This document shows positions 1 to 11,900 of a stretch of DNA of 64,000 bases, piece by piece (the first letter of the stretch is position 1; each line of letters begins with the position of its first letter). The notes beneath the pieces were generated by a model, which had not been told where the DNA came from, did not search any database, and saw nothing but the letters and a program-made list of their open reading frames with translations. The stretch lies in NCBI GenBank assembly GCA_037951105.1, contig JBAMJV010008004.1, forward strand, positions 1 to 64,000, in the 5' to 3' direction. A program made the translations under genes and the position numbers. Source of the DNA: Echinarachnius parma. Lineage: Eukaryota; Echinodermata; Echinoidea; Clypeasteroida; Echinarachniidae.

Positions 1-640
1 TGATGAAATATATTTCATACTTCTATTGGCACCAGGAAAGCAGCAAGACATGAACGAACCACTATTAACATTCAGGGTGGGTAATTCAGACAAAGATACA
101 AACCATATTTGTACATAATATTGTAGTAAAATTTCATTTTACAATATAATTTACATATTTTTCTCTATGTGCTCTACTGATAAATCAAAACAGGACAAAA
201 CCATTTCGGTCGGTCGAAGAACGGAAAGTCAATCGAGTATGGGTTGGGAAGAGATTCTGACTGGCAGGTTCCTGACAAAAAAAACATGTGAGTTATTTTA
301 CGATTTCCAAGCAAAACTGTATTTCTTAGATTTTTTCTTCACTTTTTTTTAATTGTTAGAATATGTATATATTACCATAAATAACCAAAATAACTTAAAA
401 TCAATGTTTTTGGTTGAAAGCTTATCATCATAGCCTACTAAAATATATTGTAATTGGTCTGCAGAAAGCGTCTAGGAACTGAAGGGACAGTGAGATCGCA
501 GAGCACCAACAAGGCTTCCCATTTATAAACAAAATATGCATGACTTGGATTTCTATGAAAAAGTAGTGAGCAGGAACAACGATATTTCAAATCGCATAAA
601 CTAAGAGAAATTACGTGTTTCATGAAAGGAAAGGCGTCGA
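1..640. other. No gene recognised
   Basis: AT-rich sequence. Short open frames here have no recognisable domain, codon pattern or convincing splice context. I see nothing that supports a gene. Confidence 0.6.
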
Positions 641-1418
641 TACAACGCCTTATATTCCAAAGTTTATGTTGTTATTTGTTTCGCTTCAATCTGACGTAGA
701 TAAAAGGGTGAAACTTAAGGTTAAACTATGATAATAAAACAAGAATTGAAAGATTCATGTTTACCTTATAAAATAGCATGTCAAATGTGCTTGCGTCTCG
801 GTAATTTTTACATCATTAGAAAGAGAAAATTATTGGTTCAGATACTACACCGTTCATATATTCATTCATTTTTTAGAATAGTCAGGAGCTAGCAAAATAT
901 CACAAGATGTTCAAACATTACTGTGAATTTACAAATTCCAGCTCTGTGATTGGCTTATTCAACATCACGCGCGACTTGTGGGCTATTCAACCAAGACCAC
1001 ATGGTGACAAAGCGGGCAATGTCAGGTGCGAATGACTGTTGCTATGGGCCCGTTACCTCAGCAACAGTGCACTGTAAAAAAATCTGGCGTCAGCAGAGTC
1101 GCCAGAAAATCTGCTTTAAAAATACAGGCCGTATGTAATTGTCGCATACATTTTAGATCTGTAATTCAGAAAACAGGTCGTTATGTAACATGGACTAGCA
1201 GAAATATTTTGTAAAAAGTTTCACGTATTATTTATGTAGAAAAACATATTTATGTTAAATCTTTTAACGCAATAGTTTTCATATAATTTACATCATTTGA
1301 TGTGCTTTTTAAATTCTTTCTGTATTTCCGTTTAATGACGCCAATTTTTTAAACAATTGCTTTATTCAGTTTTGACAATTCTGATGTTTTTTAAGATTCG
1401 TTTCTGTATTTACACTGT

Positions 1419-1439
1419 AAAAAAAAAAAAAAAAAAAAA
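1419..1439. repeat. Poly-A tract
   Basis: About 20 consecutive A residues inside the foldback element. There is no sign that it is a retroposon tail. Confidence 0.8.
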
Positions 1440-3109
1440 GAAGCGTTTTTTGGCGGGAAATTCCTGGCAGTTATTTGAACAGTGTAGTCCAATCCTCCTA
1501 GTCCTAATAACCTACCTAATAGCCTACCTAATAGCCTATGAGTACGACATATACATACTGTGCCCTAAGCCTATACCTATCGTTTCTAACCATCTTCCTT
1601 TCTTCACGATTAGCTTATAAACAGTGTACAACACGATGCATGTTTTTTAATGGTTAGTGCTTAAACACAGACTTCAAAACATTGCATTCATGTATTTCCA
1701 TCCAAAAGGGGTTATCAAGAGTCCATTGATAATTTATTATACTAATCTAAATCAAAAATGAATTTCGATAATCATTTTACAAAATAACGGGATTATGAAC
1801 AGATTTTTGTACATTTTGCAAAAGCTCAAACTGGCTCATGAATATTCATGAACCTGTTACAAATTATAATAAATGCTGTGGTTTAACGGTATATTCGTAT
1901 TTAATGTCTACAAGAAACTAGGTTTTTTAACAGGTTTACCTGTTTTTTTTCTTCTTACAGACCTGGGTAGTAAAAGAAACTGCCTGTGTTGTTAGCATAG
2001 GCCGATGTCTACAGGATTGTTTTGTTAAAAAAAAAATTGTCGCTTTTTGACAGGAAAATAAAATAAAAACAGAACCATGCGAACATTTGTACAACAAACA
2101 GGGAAAGTTGCAAATAGTGCGAAAACCCGTTTACTAACAGTTATGAATGTAGGTATTGTAAGTAAAGGATAATTTCCTATAAACTAACAAAATTCCTGTT
2201 ATTTTACAGGAAAAGTTCTGTACGATTGATAAAACGGTGAAAAGTTGTAATTTTAAGGGCAAAAAACCTGTAATTTTACAATTACTTTTTTTACAGTGTA
2301 CGTTTAACAAATGTGATGTTGTAAAAGATCAAAATAGTTCTGCAAAAATCGAAATTTATATAAATTTATGTATCTGAATTTATTGATGCGTTGTTAATAC
2401 ACGTTTAATGTAAATGTACAGGGTAGATTTTCTTGTATAAATGTACTCATAAATGTATTTTTAAGAATTGTTGATTATGTTCTTAAAAGATCTTGAAATG
2501 TAATTTTTTAAAAGAAAACAAAAAAGCCCACTACATGTACAACGGTATTCATCATTTGCAAATGTGCTGAAAAACAATGAACACACATTTTATGATATTT
2601 GCAATTTTCTTGAAAGGAAACATAGGAAAACAAAAAGTAAACTGCTTATAATAGAATTTAAGAAGTTAGATAAACTCGCTTTTATTTTCTGACTTTCTTG
2701 AAAAGATATTAATTTAGGCACACTTCAACAGAAATGACAATATAAAGAGTAGTGTTTTTTTCTTCAGAAAACCTGCCATGGAATTGTTATAAGAAGAACA
2801 AATATTAAAGAACCCTGAAAACACGGTCTATTCGTCCTTGCATGTAAGCCAATCAACATCGAGTAACATGTGTGTCATGAGGTCCTACTGCATATACAAT
2901 AAAGCCTGAAAAATTGTGATCAAACAAATATTAGTCAAAGGAAATCAATATACCCTACAAAAAAGGCCCACTTATGATACAATACTGGCGCTAGGGGTGG
3001 AGAAAAAAACAACACTTTTTTGCATATAGATGGTTCTGGAGTAAGAATCCAAACTACACTTACACAGGAACAAAGCAATCAATATCCCTCTGCTAATGAG
3101 GCACTGCAC

Positions 3110-3110
<1 letters not shown>

Positions 3111-3140
<30 letters not shown>
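3111..3140. repeat. Poly-C tract (30 nt)
   Basis: Uninterrupted run of C inside the foldback element. Tract length is likely unreliable in assemblies. Confidence 0.9.
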
Positions 3141-3971
3141 ACCCCCTCATATAAAGTCCACTTTGGTAAAAGAAAATTCCCACATACAAGTTTGAATATT
3201 ACCTTTCATTTCGTCAGACTCAAATATTTGGTCAGTACAATGTTTGGAAAAAGAACTCAAAATATCCAGTAAAAATAATGTAAATAATAATACTAACTGA
3301 AGTCATCCCTAAAGCTATATATATATCAATATATCAATGGTGGTAAAGAGTAAAGACAGAAAATGCGTCAAAATTGAGTCTCATTTAGTATATGAGTGCA
3401 ACATTTCTATTCAAATCAATTATTAAAGACAGCAACGTTGGAATACGGAATTCTGTAAAAAATGCTACTCATTATTTATGTGAAATAAATTACATGAAAT
3501 GTAAATTTCTATTCAATCAAAACGACATATAAAAACGGAAGTTTGTAAAAGAATCTCAGTTTCTGTATTAAAATTAAGTCACGTCAAAGTAAAACTACAT
3601 CATATGCATTCAATTTAAGAAATCGTTGTTGGAATACAGCCATCTGTAAAAATAAATTAAAGGTAAAACATAAAAACTGTCAAATTACACGAAAACTGTA
3701 TAAATAATCCTTTTTTGCCTTAAAATCACAAGTTTCTGATGTAACTCAGTCTCACAATTAAAAATGAAGTAATTTTACAGGATAAGTGTACAAACTACAT
3801 CAGAATTGCTGTATTTAGTTAAAAACAAAACAATTCTGTATTTTTTTTCCTGTAAAGATACAAATATTTTTCACAGTGTGGTCAATAGTTGAATGAGCCA
3901 ATCACAGAGCTGGATTTTTGGAAATCACAGTTATTTTTTGATCCCGTGTGATATTTTGCTAGCTCCTGACT

Positions 3972-4137
3972 TTAAAGGTACTTCAGATTCGTCAAATCAG
4001 ATGCGCGGCGCCATCTTAAGTACACGTTGCGCACGGTGCGTGATGCACGTTAGCTCAGTGTCATGCGGTGCGCGCAAACTGGCCCAGTTCAAAATGGCGA
4101 CCCGCTGTATAGCATCCCCACGCTTGATGCCCTTTAA
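3972..4137. mobile_element. TTAA-flanked miniature element (family L)
   Basis: This 166-bp block starts TTAAAGGTACTTCAG and ends GATGCCCTTTAA. It interrupts the right arm of the foldback element: the left arm has no counterpart, so it is a secondary insertion. A diverged copy lies inverted at 11107-11213. TTAA at both edges fits piggyBac-type or similar TTAA-specific insertion, but no transposase is present. Confidence 0.6.
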
Positions 4138-4779
4138 TGAATATGCGAATCATTTCTCATGAAAAACGAGACTTTACCCTTTCTAATGATGTAAAATTTA
4201 CGGAGACGCAAGCATTTATAATAAGTTATTTTACGATATAATTGTGTTGAACATTTTTGCTTTTCGTATCCTCTTTTCAACCTTAAAATTCAACCTTTTA
4301 TTTGTGACAAGTTGATACGAAATAAATAATAATATGAACTTTGGAATGTTAGTCGTTTAATGAACCCTTTTCTTTCTATAGAACATTCGATTTATCCTAG
4401 TTATTTCGATTTAAACATCGATGTTTTAGCTCAGTACGTAGGAAAATGACACGTACAGGTCGGTCAATTAACTATAAATTCTTCAATTCTGGCTCATTAT
4501 CTCGGCGAGTGCATTCAAGCTGGGGATCGTTAAGTTAATGTTACAAAGGAACCATACATGCTTCTGCAGACCCAGGAATGTTTTTTTTAATGTTTATAAA
4601 GTTTGAATTCAAATATTTCTGGAGACGCATATTTCTATTGATTCTGGTGGAATGGATTACTAAAACTACCTATAATCATATCATATCATAATTAAATCCA
4701 ATGATTATTTGGGGGTATTGGTTTTCTTTAAAATCAACATCTTCATAATGGCTGCTTGGTTGTGCCACTTATATCTTAG

Positions 4780-4937
4780 ATATCAAAACTACAATAACAT
4801 CTCCAAGTAAAGATGTCCAGGATGAAGCCGAGAAGAATGTACTGAAAGCGATCGAGAACACTGGAGAGCATCAATTTCACAGGAAACTAATCGACAAGAC
4901 AAGCAAGGCGGGGAAATACGAGCCCCGGAAGTTGAAG
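4780..4937 (+). CDS. SAMD9-like gene: first recognised coding exon
   Basis: Acceptor is ATATCTTAG before 4780 and donor is GTAACT after 4937. The 158 nt read as 2 bases plus 52 codons and end on a complete codon. The peptide is helical and charged (contains KDVQDEAEKNVLKAIEN). It precedes the TRADD-N-like exon and probably supplies that domain's first helices. No in-frame ATG follows the upstream stop near 4747, so an earlier coding exon must exist; I could not find it. Confidence 0.65.
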
Positions 4938-7900
4938 GTAACTCTTAGCATGTGGGTACAGGCAATACTTTTGTCCAAATATCATCCTTCCGTACTTCAC
5001 CACCGTATTGATCATTTCGCCACAGAATGAGAATATTATCCCCAAAGTGAGAATATTTTGCTCGAAATAATATATTTTTGTTCCCTGTTCAGATGAATTG
5101 ACATGATTATTTGATGATTTAGCCCAAATATGGTATGCCTTTTGCCCAAATATTGGGGGTTTTCATGTCTCGCCCTGTACGCCTATGTCCATGATCATTA
5201 TACGTTATAGCCTTGTTGATATACTATGTTTGCAAAATCACCTTGCATCTAATTAGAAAATGTTGCGAATTATTAAACCAATGCTTAATAACTTAGAAAT
5301 GAACACAATCCTCTTATTCCTCTTCTGATTAGTCTGCCTCCTTCATTCCGGAAGATTCTTGCAGATGTTTTGCAAGAACATAATCAAGAATACCAAGCGT
5401 AATATAATGGTCATATCCACCTTGGCGCTTTTTACGATTGTATGCAAGTTTCTGTATTTTTTTTAAAAATACGGATCCAGACTATCTAATAAACTACATA
5501 AGACAAATCTAAAATGATATAATTTAGTTTTCCAGAATACAGAAACATTAACAGTAAACACTTAATGTATTATTTTTAAGATGGATTCCATTCATTTGGA
5601 CTTTGCTGTCTATTCGCGTGATGGGGTAAAATGCCTCCAGCAGGCTATCTCGACTGGAGAGCTTGGGCAAACACTAGCGGGAATCTTCCTGTCAGAGAAC
5701 ACCTTGACCACCTTGACGGCAGATGGAGATGTTACCTTGTCTGTAGCAGTGACCCACGAACGCGCATTCGATCAGGCGCTGGAATATTTCGACAAGATTG
5801 GTAATTTACTTTCAAAGTTATGGTCTATAAAGATTATTGAGTAGGGAGGTTAAAGAGGGAACAATTGCAGAATATCCCTATATTTATGCTGAGTTTATGG
5901 TAATTGCATGGTGAAACATTAATTGGATTAATAAGGGTCATTTTACACTGATCAAATAATGCAGTTGCGAATATCTGGAGAAGAAATGAAATGTACTTGG
6001 TTTCACTGTAACTTGATGAAAGGGAACAATAGCCTTCAAGAGCAGAAGTGGTGCAAATATTGATTTAAAAAATAGGAAATATAAAACAACGCAGCATCAG
6101 CAATACAGTAACTGAATAATATGTGTTATGTGCCCGGCCAATATTTCAGAAATGCTAATTTTATCAATTTGTACCATCCTTTGAACACTGTCAACAAATA
6201 AAATGACCTAGAGTTATGCACAGTACTATAGCGAAGTTATCGATTCTATTTTGTAAGATGAAACCAAGTGTCCAATGTACTTGTTGATACTTTTGTTTAC
6301 AAAATATTTCAGTACTGACGCATAACAAAGCATAAAATGAAAGAAAATGTACGCGTCCATTCTGGATGTAAATTTATTATGCTTTGCTCTAATGATACAT
6401 GAACCTATGGAAAAGGCATGAAGACTTGACCGCACGAGGTCGTTTTGAATTGGGCCGAGGATATGGTCAAGCTGCCCAAAGATATTTCAGTAAATGTTAA
6501 TTTATTATGTTTTGTTCAATTGATACCAGGAGCCTATGAAGAAGGCATGAAGACTTGGCCGCACGAGGTCGTTCTGAATTGGGCCGAGGATATCGTGAAG
6601 CTGTCCAAGGAGGCTCTCCAGAAGCTGCAAGGAGTCGACGGGTGTCTTCTGAGCATGTATCGCAAGGATCACATGAAAGAGGATACTGGACTGTCACCCA
6701 TTCTATGCACAAAGTTGCTACGCTTCCGGGATGCACATCTGATGAAGCAAGGTACACAATTCTTGTTCTTACCTTTTTAAATCTTTACACTGATTTACAT
6801 GCAGATCTACAATTATTGCTTCGAATTGTGAATAGTCTTTTTGATATTTCTAGAACACCGACATATTATTTCCGATTGCAATGTAAAACATGAATGTACT
6901 TTTTACCAATAAAAGATAAACTTTCCGAGAAACAATGAAACGGAATTAAAGACACGATCTTTCTTTCTTAAGGAGACATGACGAACAAGTCGTTTGTTTC
7001 TTATTTGTCCTATCTTGTCCTTTCATTTCTAGTTTTCGTCGATGAGTACAAACTTCATGAGAGGGACATGGAAAATTGGGACGCTGGTACCGTGAAGACA
7101 TGGCTGCAAGAGGTAAGCGTTACTGACGATGTTGCATCCTTGCTAGAAGATGTAGATGGCGAGGTACTCAAGAACACTACCCTACAAGAATTCCACGAAG
7201 ATACGGGCATCACCCTTCTCCAAAGCAGAAAACTTGTCTATCTTCGGGAGTCTTATTTGGAGAAGGTAGCAGCCCCACGCAATGATGAGGCTAAAATTTC
7301 GAGGACGGAATCTACTTCATCTGATTCTGAGTCTAGCGACTCTTCCAGCACTGTATCGGATATGTCCGTACCACACACTCTTGCTAGCGCTGATGTTGAA
7401 TCACTAGCAGGATCTTTTGTATCTGCAGGAAACGATGAGAGTTTGTCTGTGAGTTATGTCGATGACTCCCTCTTGAGAGGCCAGAGTGCTTTCAAAGACA
7501 TAGTTCTTACCTATGAGGAACAAGACCAAGTGCAGCGATTACTCAGTGGTACTGAAGCTGGCTTCTTCGATTCCTCATATTTCCCTGTTCTTGTTGCAAG
7601 TGGTACTGAAGAACGACAGTCATTTCAAGAAAGGTTCAATTTCTTGTCTGTTGTCGACTGGTGTGCTGTCTTCGACTTTGATGCACGGTCTAATATGTCA
7701 GGATTGTGTGCTTTCATCGAAACAAAGCGACCTGTCAAGAAGCAAAGCCTCAGTTTGTTCAAGGATGTGAAGAACACAGAACAACTTAGGAGCGACGTGG
7801 AGTTTCCAGACATACCACTCTGGTTGTTTGCTAACGGAAGAGAAGACTTGGCATTACCAGCGATGGAAGGGAACATGAAGGACGAGGACCTGATGCCACA

Positions 7901-10900
7901 ACATCTTGGAGATGAAGACTGGATGCAAAAGAGGAGTCTCTTTGCATCCAATTCGGCTCGCTTCCTCACAGATCCGAAGGTTATTCCTCCTGGAAGAGAG
8001 AGATTTCTGTTTTTGCTGATGTCAGACCAAGATGTATTCATCATGAGTCAGTTGTTCAGAGAGTTTGTCATGGCCCGCCCCGATCTCAATTACACGATCC
8101 TTGCAGAGAATGCAGATGTTTACGAAAAGTGGAAGGCTAACGTCATCGCCAGCAAAATATGCAGTGCAACCCAGATAGACGAGAGAAGCATAGTGCACGG
8201 AAAATTGGTGAGCATCAACGAAGAAATCGAACGGCAGATTGGCGACATTGAAATGGCACCTCTCCAGTGGCCTCTAGATACCGAGTCCAAAGTGGATATC
8301 CAACGGGGAGAACGCGAGAAATGGACGGACCTGACTGTCACTGGAAGCAATCACTGCCGCAACACAGCTATGACGAAAGAGTGTCCTCGATATAAAGACT
8401 TCATGAAAGAGAAAGAAGAGCATTTCTACAAGGGCAATAAGGTCGACCCATGGAATTTCAGTTTCACTGAAGACGGCAACAACCAGGTTCTGAAGAGAGA
8501 TCCTCACTCGAAGCTCTACAGATCGATCACAAAACTTAGAAATGAACATATCCGACATAGTAACATAGAAAGAGTTGAGACAGAGATTGTGACCATATTC
8601 CATCAGCCTGGTGCAGGAGGAACCACGCTTGGGAAGCAGATGTTGTGGGATTTCCGGGAAGAGTTTCGTTGCATCACTGTAGAGAGGTTGACTTCGAATA
8701 CTGTTGATCAACTAATCCAGTGTGTAAGACACGGCCTCGAAGGCGCAGAACGAACCTGTCCCCTGCTAGTTCTTCTTGATAACATCGATCCACCTGTTCT
8801 TCGCCAACTCATTGTAGATACCAAACAACAAGCAAAGAATGACGGTGTCTCGGGTGCAACCATCGTGTTTTTGCACTGCAAGAGTTCAACAGACCCTACT
8901 AATGAAGGGCAGAATGAAGCGAACGAACCTTGTGTCTGTCTTCAGCACAAGCTTTCTAAGAAAGAACGACATTGGTGTGACGCTAAGCTGCGTGAGCTTG
9001 AGCAAAATACATCGAGAGAGACGTCTGTTGATAACCTACTAGGATTCATGGCCATGAAAGAAGAATGTAGGGAGGCGTACTTTGATGACGTCGTCCGTCG
9101 AATGTTGCCGTCTAATGTTACAAAAAGTACATCTCGAGCTATAAGCTTACTGAAGTACATTGCAATCATCCAAAGGTACATACCTACATTTGCACTTCCA
9201 GTGGCTTTGTGCGACGACTTCATGCCACGAGCCCATAACCGTAAGAAAAGTCCTGCTACCTGGGAAAAGAATCGGCCAGATTTCCTCCAAGTCTTGCTAG
9301 TCGAGAAGGATGAAGCCAAAATCAAAAGCACTGCTACCGTAAGTCAAAACCTAGCTGTGGCGATTGTAAAGCAGTTAGAGTCAACTCTTGGTGAGACGAA
9401 AACTGATATGGTAACTGACCTGCTCAATTCAGACATCCTCAAATCCCAGGCACAAGGAAAGGACGTATTACTGAAGTCCATCAGAGATCTCTTTGTTCAC
9501 CGAGAGGATAGTCCAAGCGGCAGAGGGAAAGCGACACGATTTTCTGTCTTCGTTGAGGAAGGACGGGTGAGTGATACAAATGCAACGTGTACACTGATGC
9601 AGATGGCAATCTGCAAGTTGGACAACGACTCGTCTATAGGCCAACAGCTAGCAAGAGTCTACCTTGCACTGGATGATTTTGACAGTGCAATAGAGGCAAT
9701 TGACCAAGCTTTATACGAGAGTGACAATCAGTTCTTCTGGGATACGAAGGGAAGGATATTCTCTCGGAAGCTGTCACTGATCAAAGAAGGAAAGAAGTTA
9801 CTCGACAAAGAAGAAGTGATTGAGGTGTGCACTCTTCTAAAAAATGCTATAGAGGCATTTAAACAGAATCAGAACAGAACAGGAAATGTCAAAACGGAAT
9901 CCAACTATGGATATGAAGGGGAAGCGGATGTGATCTTCACCGTTTTGGACATTTTCCTTACGCAGGTCGATCCCTTTGCAAATAACCAAAATGGTCAGAA
10001 AGAACTTTCTCGTTATTTGACAGACGTCAAATTCATCCCGCAGAGATTGACGCTTCCATCTGAACAACACAAGTTCATAAAAGAACTTTCCTTACTCATC
10101 GACAATGATGTTAACCACCTTGAAGACGTCCTGGTTCAAACTAATACCAAGCGAAGTAAAACAGATCGGTCGGTCATTAAAAAACTTCACAAAAACAGAA
10201 ACAAGTTCTTTCTCACAGAAGATTCCAGATCGATATCAGACGACCATCGGCGTAGAGTCAAATCGAAGGAGCTCCTTAGTAGTCATCAGTACGAATATAT
10301 CTTTGTACAAGCTAAAGATGCGACCAAAGTGAAAGCTCTCCTTGAGGTTCGTGACTTATTGTCAAAGAACGAATCCCTCAGTCTGGACGATCTACGCACA
10401 CTGACATTCGTGTCGTTTGCACTGGCATCTCTACAAGGGTATGCTCTCCCCGTAGAAATTACGGAATGGGTGAAGAAATTGACATCGCTGGAAAAGCAAA
10501 GCAAGGGGACGTACGGGCCTTTCTTTGATTTGCTACTTAAGTGGGTATCACCAAATCCTCATGCGAATGTCCTGAACAAGCTCACCATTGATTTGGTAAG
10601 TAAGTGGAATGCTCGCTATTCGAACGAAGAAGTACACAGAGATCATGGCCGAGGATTTGTTGTCCGCCCACCCAGAAAGACGTCATCCGTTGAATTCTAC
10701 TTGGGAGAGATTAAAGACAAACGCACCAAATGCCTGGTGCACAGGACCAAGAAAAACAATCCCTACTTAAGACTTGACGGTCTTCTGTACGACAGAAACC
10801 ATCTCATGTATCGTGTTCCCGGTTCAGAACCAATCAAGATCAGACTTGAGGGTCCGCGTAAAGTGGCACCTAGTGTCGAAAAGGTTAGCTTCTCCCTTGG

Positions 10901-11075
10901 TTTTACCTTTTCGGGCCCCAAGGCTTACGATGTTCTTGAAATCCAGACTAGAGTCCCTGTTTTGGAACGACCGGAACCGATTAAGTTCCCTGCATACATT
11001 GCAAAAGCTGGGTTGGCATCTGACGACAGCGGGTTCGAAAGCGAGTCAATCTCTGAATACTCTTTCGGTCCTTAA
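4780..11075 (+). CDS. SAMD9/SAMD9L-like protein gene (5' end missing)
   Basis: Model: exons 4780-4937, 5581-5800, 6530-6751 and 7033-11075, all GT-AG with matching phases (0, 1, 1), giving about 1,545 residues plus an unseen N-terminus. Human SAMD9 is about 1,590 aa, and SAMD9/SAMD9L are cytosolic antiviral and translation-restricting factors. Family features seen in order are a SAM domain, the VDWCAVFDFD and LWLFANG blocks, an EEHFYKGNKVDPWNF block, a glycine-rich P-loop (GAGGTTLGK, about 8610-8636), Walker B LLDNID (8772-8789), a TPR-like helical stretch (about 9580-9790) and the C-terminal FSLGFTFSGPKAYD signature. Odd points: a TRADD-N-like front, two SAM domains, and no recognisable AlbA_2 region between SAM and the SIR2-like part. 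Family assignment is strong; function is inferred from vertebrates. Confidence 0.9.
5581..5800 (+). CDS. SAMD9-like gene: TRADD-N-like exon
   Basis: Acceptor is ATTTTTAAG before 5581 and donor is GTAATT after 5800. The 73 codons plus one base join in phase to the next exon. The pattern is IHLDFAVYSRDGVKCLQ, then a short helix ending in GEL, then a strand region VTLSVAVTHE and a helix RAFDQALEYF. It resembles the N-terminal domain of TRADD and the TRADD-N modules found in many invertebrate immune proteins: alternating strands and helices, with a conserved bulky-residue helix followed by a G-x-L turn. Similarity is by pattern only, so a structure-based search would be decisive. Confidence 0.6.
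6363..6490 (+). pseudogene. Decayed tandem copy of the SAM1 exon edge
   Basis: This stretch repeats 6491-6618 with an offset of about 128 bp, including the end of the intron and the first ~90 bases of the SAM1 exon. The copy has lost its acceptor (CATGAAC instead of CCAGGAG) and has a TGA where the live exon has TGG. It is therefore a non-functional pseudo-exon lying just upstream of the real one. Confidence 0.85.
6530..6751 (+). CDS. SAMD9-like gene: first SAM domain exon
   Basis: Acceptor is TTGATACCAG before 6530 and donor is GTACAC after 6751. The exon starts in phase 1 (completing GGA) and ends in phase 1. The peptide has the SAM pattern: a tryptophan at the start (MKTWPHEVV), helix, LQGVDG, helix, KEDTGLSP, then a long basic helix. 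It aligns with the second SAM in the next exon, sharing W, VDG and EDTG. The intron before it contains the decayed copy described at 6363-6490. Confidence 0.8.
7033..11075 (+). CDS. SAMD9-like gene: large last exon
   Basis: The open frame extends upstream to an ATG at 6978, but the first 18 codons are a pyrimidine-rich tract ending in CATTTCTAG. Splicing at 7033 keeps phase with the previous exon, so the hydrophobic start is probably intron. Contents in order: SAM2 (about 7068-7270, MENWDAGTVKTW); a serine-rich acidic linker (about 7300-7370); SIR2-like region (about 7500-8250); P-loop NTPase with GAGGTTLGK (8610-8636) and LLDNID (8772-8789); a helical winged or TPR-like region (to about 9800); and a C-terminal OB-like segment with VEFYLGEI and FSLGFTFSGPKAYD (about 10690-10945). 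The stop is TAA at 11073-11075. A single uninterrupted 4-kb exon is also typical of vertebrate SAMD9. Confidence 0.92.
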
Positions 11076-11106
11076 ATATTGTCATGCGTGGGATTGCTAT
11101 ACTGCA

Positions 11107-11213
11107 GGTCGCCATTTTTTAACTAGTCTACTGTTGTGCGCACTGCATTTAATACGCACCATGCGCAGGGCATTCGCAAAACAGCACCGCGCATCTGATT
11201 TACGAGTCCAAAC
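11107..11213 (-). mobile_element. Diverged copy of family L in the 3' UTR
   Basis: Read on the minus strand it matches the element at 3972-4137 (ATCAGATGCGCGG, then GGTGCG, then GGTCGCCATTTT). It starts about 30 bp after the SAMD9-like stop codon, so it is probably inside the 3' UTR. Confidence 0.6.
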
Positions 11214-11442
11214 CCCCTAATGCCACTGCGACGTCAGCACAGAGCGGCGGCGTGAGATGTAACACGTATTTCCACGATTAATTAACTCTCAAATTCGTCG
11301 AACATTCATGAATATTTTAATTGTTACGGTGTATATATATACATTAGGTGTTGATTCTTCCTTTCACAGCATTTCTATTTTTGCGAGAAACACGTTCCTA
11401 AATCTAATATGAATGTCTTCGATTCTGTTAACATCTTATCAA

Positions 11443-11448
11443 AATAAA
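11443..11448 (+). promoter_or_regulatory. Candidate polyadenylation signal
   Basis: AATAAA 368 bases after the SAMD9-like stop codon. It is the first AATAAA seen downstream in this AT-rich flank, so chance is possible. Confidence 0.4.
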
Positions 11449-11639
11449 ACGTAATCCCCGTTTGGCTCTGACTCACACTCGCTTACATTACACTTTTGAT
11501 TCTAATGAAACAGGCAACATTAACTTAAGTTACAGCATGCAGTATCAAACGAAAACCCATGGTCATTAAATTAAAGCCATCACACTGCAGTTTTGCAGAA
11601 CAATGTCAACTTCCCAGAGATTATACAGACAGCAATGAA

Positions 11640-11900
11640 CTACGAAGGATGTTTATTAGCTCATGATCAGTGGTTGACTGCATGAGGACATTGCAGAACG
11701 CAATTCTATAATACCACCAGCGAACATGCTGGCGCCTATTGCCATACTTGAAATTTGAGCCAATGTGTGTTAACGTGCCTCCACATGCGAGAGGTCCCGG
11801 GTTCGACTCCCGGACATGCCCCCAACTTTGACACGGCAGGTCCCTGCATATGTCATGCGATCGAACGACAACTACCAAATCACGCGAAAATAGCCCAAAA
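11640..11900 (+). mobile_element. tRNA-derived SINE remnant
   Basis: A B-box-like GGGTTCGACTCCCGG sits at about 11796-11812, with a plausible T-arm and a weak anticodon-like stem before it. No clean A-box or acceptor stem is seen, so it is a decayed SINE head, not a tRNA gene. Confidence 0.45.

Larger units (their letters stand above)
641..4400. mobile_element. Foldback-type element with long inverted arms
   Basis: The left arm (about 650-970) reappears inverted as the right arm (about 3885-4355). Matching landmarks are TGCTTGCGTCTC near 790 with its complement near 4205, the AGCTCTGTGATTGGC block near 940 with its complement near 3900, and TTCCAAAGTT near 655 with its complement near 4340. 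The right arm is longer because a separate 166-bp element is inserted at 3972-4137. The interior has many ACAGG/CTGTAAAA motifs, A and C homopolymers and no coding capacity. It looks like a non-autonomous DNA transposon; I could not assign a superfamily or define target duplications. Confidence 0.7.

Noticed and set aside
5801-6362. Additional SAMD9-like exon
   Set aside because: Only the decayed SAM1 copy (from 6363) has coding similarity; exons on either side already join in phase.
6978-7032. ATG at 6978 as start of the SAMD9-like protein with a hydrophobic signal-like N-terminus
   Set aside because: The segment is a pyrimidine-rich tract ending in CTAG at 7032; splicing there matches the phase of the SAM1 exon. 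The hydrophobic residues are translated intron.
11755-11822. tRNA gene
   Set aside because: B-box-like and T-arm sequence is present, but no acceptor stem or D-arm; fits a decayed SINE head.
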